DNA of 64,000 nt, from NCBI RefSeq assembly GCF_000003815.2, contig NC_049988.1, positions 2,475,662-2,539,661 of the forward strand, written 5' to 3'. Position numbers and translations under genes: made by a program. Position 1 is the stretch's first letter, and each line of letters opens with the position of its first letter. This DNA is from Branchiostoma floridae. Taxonomy: Eukaryota > Chordata > Leptocardii > Amphioxiformes > Branchiostomatidae. Positions 59,421 to 64,000 of this stretch are shown here, piece after piece. The notes beneath the pieces are model-generated. The model ran no database searches. It had not been told where the DNA came from and saw only the letters and a list, made by a program, of their open reading frames with translations.

Positions 59421-61103
59421 TTCATGGAGCTGGTAGGTTAGGCGCAGGATTGTACTACTCATAGGTCCATGTAGCTTGTTCAATGTCGCTGGCTCCTTGG
59501 AGATGTTAACACAGCATCTTTGAGACTTCAAACGCCACCTATAGGATTGACAAATAAGCCCGGTCTGAATAGGATCAAAGGTGACCTGTCATGTGAAAAC
59601 AAAGAGATCTAATTGTTTTTCAAACAAATCAGTCAACATCAAGAACTAGATGTCATGTTGTAATAAAGTTGCGTTACTCGTGCTAACCCTTTTTTTTACT
59701 TATTACAAAGGGGTGACTTAGAATTTAGATGAGATTTATGGAATTTAGACCATTCACGACTAAGAAACATGCGAATTATACGTTTTTGCAATGGTACTTA
59801 TTGGAAATAACTGTGTATACGTTGAAAGAAGTAAGAACTCCGTAATGTTATTTTCTTTATTTACTTACAGTAGTTGACTCAAGAGTTATGTAAAACACCC
59901 ATTATTTCGTTAAGACCTTCTAAATTCCATACAATCCTCTTGAATTCATAGCAAGTCATATATTATGGTATCAGAGTCCCCCGTATGGATCAAAATTGCC
60001 TCCTAGGATAATTAATATCGCTATGCGGCAGAAATGACACGTGCTAACTATCCCCGTGGCTGATTGACAATTTTAAAGCTTATAATTTGAGTTTTAAGAC
60101 TTGTCTACAAATAATGAAACAAAACAAGGCAAAAACAACATAAAGATATTATATAAACGATCTTTGAAGTGAGAGGAAGGCGACGTTATCATTTTTCAAA
60201 TAAATCAGTGAACATCGAGGACTAAATGCAGTAATAATTTTCCTATCATGTGCTAACACCTTGTTCACTATCATAGCGGTGCCCAATACAAGTCTTTATG
60301 CGAATCTTACGGAATTGATATGATTCACAACTAATAAAACTCTGAATTACACAGACATGTACCGCAATATTACCCTATAGTATGAAGTGTATGTATTCGT
60401 TAAAACTTGTCAGTGAAACGACATACCGGGCACACAGAACTAACGCGAATATTTATTTACATTAGATGACATGCAAGTTTATGAATGCCCAAAGCCTAGC
60501 TTCGTGTCAAACTAGTTTTACTACGCCCGACTGATGTCACTAAATAAGAGTAAGTTTTGGCTATTTTTGAACAGCCATACACCCGTTGATCTGCAGCAGT
60601 GTGCAAGAGTGCCACCTAGCGATGTTGTTTCAAAGCGATGTTGTTTTATGCTTCTAGGTAAGCATCCCAACCGGAAAATGTCCATACTTTAAAATGCTCC
60701 AATACACGCTCACTCCTGTCTTTATCGGACAAATTCTAATTTCATTAGCAGTTTGGGGGCTTAGATACCCACACTTTCAATAGAAGCATTGGCTGGAAAC
60801 ATAAAAAAGGTGTTCCCAGAAAAAATACGTATGCTGCAAAAATGTAACAGCGTGCGCAGATAACAAAATGATAATGTTTGTTACGACTTGTTTTGACAAA
60901 ATCAACATCATTGACGTGAAATACTCCTGGCGATACCCGTTGCTATGGCAACACGAAACGGTCTTCGAGTGCCGCAGCCATGTTGATATTATGTTAATGA
61001 TGAATCTCAGATCACATGTTACGTAAAACTACACTCGTTTAGTTATTTCGCATATTGTGAATATCATACTTCCGAAAACAATTTTATCAGGTTGGTATAA
61101 TAT
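59421..61103. other. no gene recognised
   Basis: AT-rich repeats without supported exons. The motif GAGGACTAAATG/CAAGAACTAGATG preceded by AATCAGT appears near 59628 and 60208, suggesting another diverged duplication. An RFX X-box-like GTTGCTATGGCAAC lies at 60939-60952. Confidence 0.3.
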
Positions 61104-61332
61104 AGGATATATGAGAATTCTTGTACAAAACCAATTCAAACTTTCTTGCTTACGTAGGTGTCTGATAGACACCGAAACGTAAGCAAGTAAGTTTAATTTA
61201 GTTTTTTTAGGTATTTAGACCTCTGACCTCCTCCACCCTTGAAATCTTGAAAAACGGCTCAGGCCGAATGATATATCAAGGTTAAATAAAGGTCGAAAAA
61301 AAAAGTTGTGTACAATAATTCTCATATATCCT
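61104..61332. mobile_element. MITE with AGGATATATGAGAATT ends and central hairpin
   Basis: The TIR AGGATATATGAGAATT, then C or A, then TTGTACA, is present at 61104-61127 and inverted at 61309-61332. Inside, CTTGCTTACG (61145-61154) pairs with CGTAAGCAAG (61178-61187), enclosing a second hairpin GGTGTCT-GAT-AGACACC (61157-61173). No coding content. Confidence 0.75.
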
Positions 61333-62460
61333 GTGAATATCTTATTTCCACGGTAAACTTAGCTGGCTGATTGCATGCATTCATGACCTGCTGTGATTTT
61401 AACGTTATACCCACCTTAGTTAACGGGTCTTCAGATAAGAGATACAAAACATAAGAATTATTTATGTGACAGGTAAACTTCTCCGAAGTATGGGCCTTCC
61501 GACAGCATATCAGTTTACGGAAAAGACAATTCTTTGTTTCCATCAGTATTAATTTTTTTTTTTTTTTAAATGACTCAACATAATACACACAATACACTTT
61601 GGTACAGTAACATATCAACCAACATAATCTACTTGCATTTACATAACAACATTTCGCTTGTTTTATCTACGTAACATGACATAGCATACAGATCGTGTGA
61701 CACCTACTTTCAGTGTTCTAAGATGAAGAATATGTGCCACAAACTGCCACTTTCCATGGCTCTATAGAGTCTAAAATTGTCTGATCAGTAGATAGCTGCT
61801 AGAAATGCAACAATGCTCAGAGTAACATATAAAGTGATCAACAAATGCGAAAGTATTCAAACTGCAGGAAATCTACACTGAATGTAAATCAAATTGCAGG
61901 CATATAGTTTCGCAGTTGGCGTTTTTTAGCAAAAAAAAAAATCATACCTGCAGAGTAATAAACACATGTACAAGAGTATATATCTTAGCTTGTGTGTCAT
62001 ATTAGGTACTTATCCATGTCTTCTTTACTCCATACTTAATAAAAACTAGATCGTGAGCTGATTGAGGGCAGTATGGGAGACCGGAAAAAACTAGAATGAT
62101 ATCTGGCCCGTTTAATGATTGTAAGATTTAACATCAATATAGTAGTGCAGGTTATAATAAAATATGCCAATATGCATACAAATAAGAAAGCATTAATATA
62201 AGATTTTAAATCCTATTGCAATACCAGGATGGCAAAAATTTCCGAAAAGACAGAATACCAGTAAAACGCGTGAGTAAAAAAAATCCTGTCTGCTTCGTTT
62301 GGGAACCTGATAAATAACATAATCATACTGTATTGATATCCTCCCCCTATGATAAAAAAAAGCTGTGCTATTGGTCACCTGTAAACAATAGTCGCATCAC
62401 CATACAGCAGTTGATATCAAAAGTCTGCTTAATGCCGAAAAGCGCAAGGAGTGCTGCGCT
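61333..62460. other. region downstream of the kelch-like gene, no further exon recognised
   Basis: Probable 3'UTR or intergenic DNA of the leftward kelch-like gene. A minus frame at 61618-61322 has no family resemblance. Confidence 0.35.
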
Positions 62461-62461
62461 T

Positions 62462-64000
62462 TTATTCCCCTTTAAGATATGGCAGAGAAATGCGTGCCAC
62501 AGAGCAATGAGAAGCTTGTACTATGTAAGTCTTACCAGGTAAGGTGCTCTTTAAATCTTGCCAGGCACCAGCAGCCCTGTCATACACATATACAAGATAA
62601 TGGTCTTCCTCTTTCTCGAAGTCGCTATTGTAAGACAACAGTATGTGCAGCTGGTTATCCAGTGCGAAAAGACTGAGATAAAGATCCATCACGTTGTGAC
62701 TTGGGAACAGCGACCTTGGCCAGCCTTGTAGTTTCTGCCAACAGTCGGACTTTGTGTCATACAACATTGTCTTAGTGAAGTCATGATCTGTGCAGAAAAC
62801 CTCGGTTCCTATGGCAACGGCTGTGCAGACTTCATCCATGATGATCGGTGGGGTGCGCTTCATCCACTGGTCCTGGCCTGGGTTGTAGCGATGCACTTCC
62901 GTGCTTGTGAGGAAATATAAGTGTGGCCCGCAAGACACTACCGAAAAGAAGTATGCAGTATCGTCTAGTTGCAACTGTGAGCACTCCTGCCACCGGTCTG
63001 TGTGCTGGTTGTACTTTCGCATCCACGCCAATCCAGTGCCATGTCGATCAGCAATAATGTAATACAAAATCCGATCCATTTCAAGCAGGAGCTGGTAGCA
63101 GGACTTCAAACTATCTCCCGGTCCCCTAGACATTGTGAACCTACTTACATGTTCCCACACATTCTCTGCATGGTAGTACCTAAACAGGGACAGTACGTTC
63201 TTGTTCTTTAATTCCTTAGTATCCAGGATGTAAATATCATTATCACTGGTGACTGTCATGGCCCTGGTAAGGGGCGAGGTATCAGGTAGTTCGTCATACC
63301 CACAGCTGATGTACTTTCCTTCCTGTGGATTCATGAACAGGATCTCATTGGAACTAGAGAAAGATAAAATACATCGGAAACTGTCAATACATCTGGACTA
63401 CCAAACATTATCTTTAGGGTCTTGGCTAAAACCAAAGGAAGAAAATATATATGCTTTTATTTGTAACATTTAACACCATTGAGAGTTGCTTTAGGTCAGT
63501 CAAATTAGGTGCAGATTATATTTGCCAGTCTGATACGTAGGAAATGTGTACTGCAGGACCATAAAATATGGCATTGGCGAGGCAAGGCAAGTTAAACGAA
63601 GTATAAGACATATGGACCCACCCCACATCCACATTGGACAGCAGAACCATTTCCATGGTTATACCAAGTCTCGGCACCGGGTTAAATTTCCTCTTCCGTA
63701 TCAAATTCCTGATGACATCACAACTCTCTGGATCCTCCCTGACTAGTGGATGTTCCGAGATGGCTTTTGTGAGGTCTGAGGTCAGCCGGTTGAAGCGGAT
63801 GTAAGGGAGGATGTTAGGTAGGTGGTGCAGTCTGTAGGATACAGGGAAGAGAAGGATATGACGTAATTTTAGGACATGTAGACAATTTGGGGATATTGAA
63901 ACAGGCAAAAAACGTCTGCGGACACATGCAATTAAGTAGGCACAAGATTGACAGACACCCAAACCAGGACAACACTAACCTGCCCTCCCTGCTGTGCTGC
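62462..64000 (-). CDS. kelch-like (KLHL) protein, BACK plus Kelch part, partial
   Basis: The 3' end of a BTB-BACK-Kelch gene, a likely substrate adaptor for a CUL3 ubiquitin ligase. The remainder lies beyond the right edge. Exons are: partial 64000-63980, 63831-63622 (210 bp) and 63353-62462 (297 codons including stop). Phases fit: AG/A makes an Arg codon and GG/T a Gly codon. The middle exon shows the C-terminal BACK signature (LPNILPYIRF, then SEHPLV, then CDVIRNLI). The last exon carries Kelch blades in which W and YDP-like motifs recur (VWEHVS, DRWQECS, RYNPGQDQWMK, DCWQKLQG, VYDRAAGAWQDL). The donor at the BACK/Kelch junction is GTGGGT at 63621, chosen by phase. A strong donor-like CTG/GTAAGA near 62535 leaves open an alternative 3' end with a further exon. 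BTB domain not seen. Confidence 0.85.

Overview
The window looks like a piece of an animal (deuterostome) nuclear genome, most likely a lancelet (Branchiostoma). Genes are split by GT-AG introns. A CMP-sialic acid hydroxylase gene is complete. Gene-free DNA is packed with foldback elements, MITEs, a CR1-like LINE and intron minisatellites. The species call is inference: CMAH is mainly a deuterostome gene, its membrane tail resembles the starfish enzyme, and intron-boundary minisatellites are, from memory, known in amphioxus. No bacterial operons, CRISPR arrays or rRNA genes were seen.

Three host genes can be modelled, all on the minus strand. (1) A ten-helix EamA/DMT transporter of the SLC35G type: three coding exons, 7253 down to 4178. 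(2) CMAH, CMP-N-acetylneuraminate hydroxylase: fifteen coding exons from 46906 down to 31808. All splice phases agree, giving 633 codons plus stop, with a Rieske N-terminus, a metallo-beta-lactamase-like core and a C-terminal hydrophobic anchor. A TATA-linked noncoding first exon near 50717-50770 is proposed. (3) The 3' part (BACK plus Kelch) of a kelch-like gene runs off the right edge. A lone ankyrin-like exon lies at 14581-14664.

Layout: 1-2340 holds a piggyBac-like element end and dispersed repeats; 4178-7275 the transporter; 10558-11698 a foldback element packed with TGACGTCA sites; 13330-13590 a LINE relic; 15264-21982 two identical 100-bp promoter-like modules, with a 65-bp minisatellite between them; 23640-24615 another foldback element; 27376-30200 nested elements; 31808-50770 CMAH, whose introns carry a 74-bp minisatellite, SINE-like elements and a TIR element with a broken RecQ-type helicase; 51700-55003 a CR1-like retrotransposon with one in-frame stop; 55391-61332 several MITEs; 62462-64000 the kelch-like gene.

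The three genes do not form an evident pathway. The most unusual structures are the minisatellite that copies the splice acceptor and start of CMAH coding exon 12 about twenty times, the duplicated promoter-like module, and the helicase-carrying TIR element. Exon models were built by eye from reading frame, phase and splice consensus, without transcript evidence.
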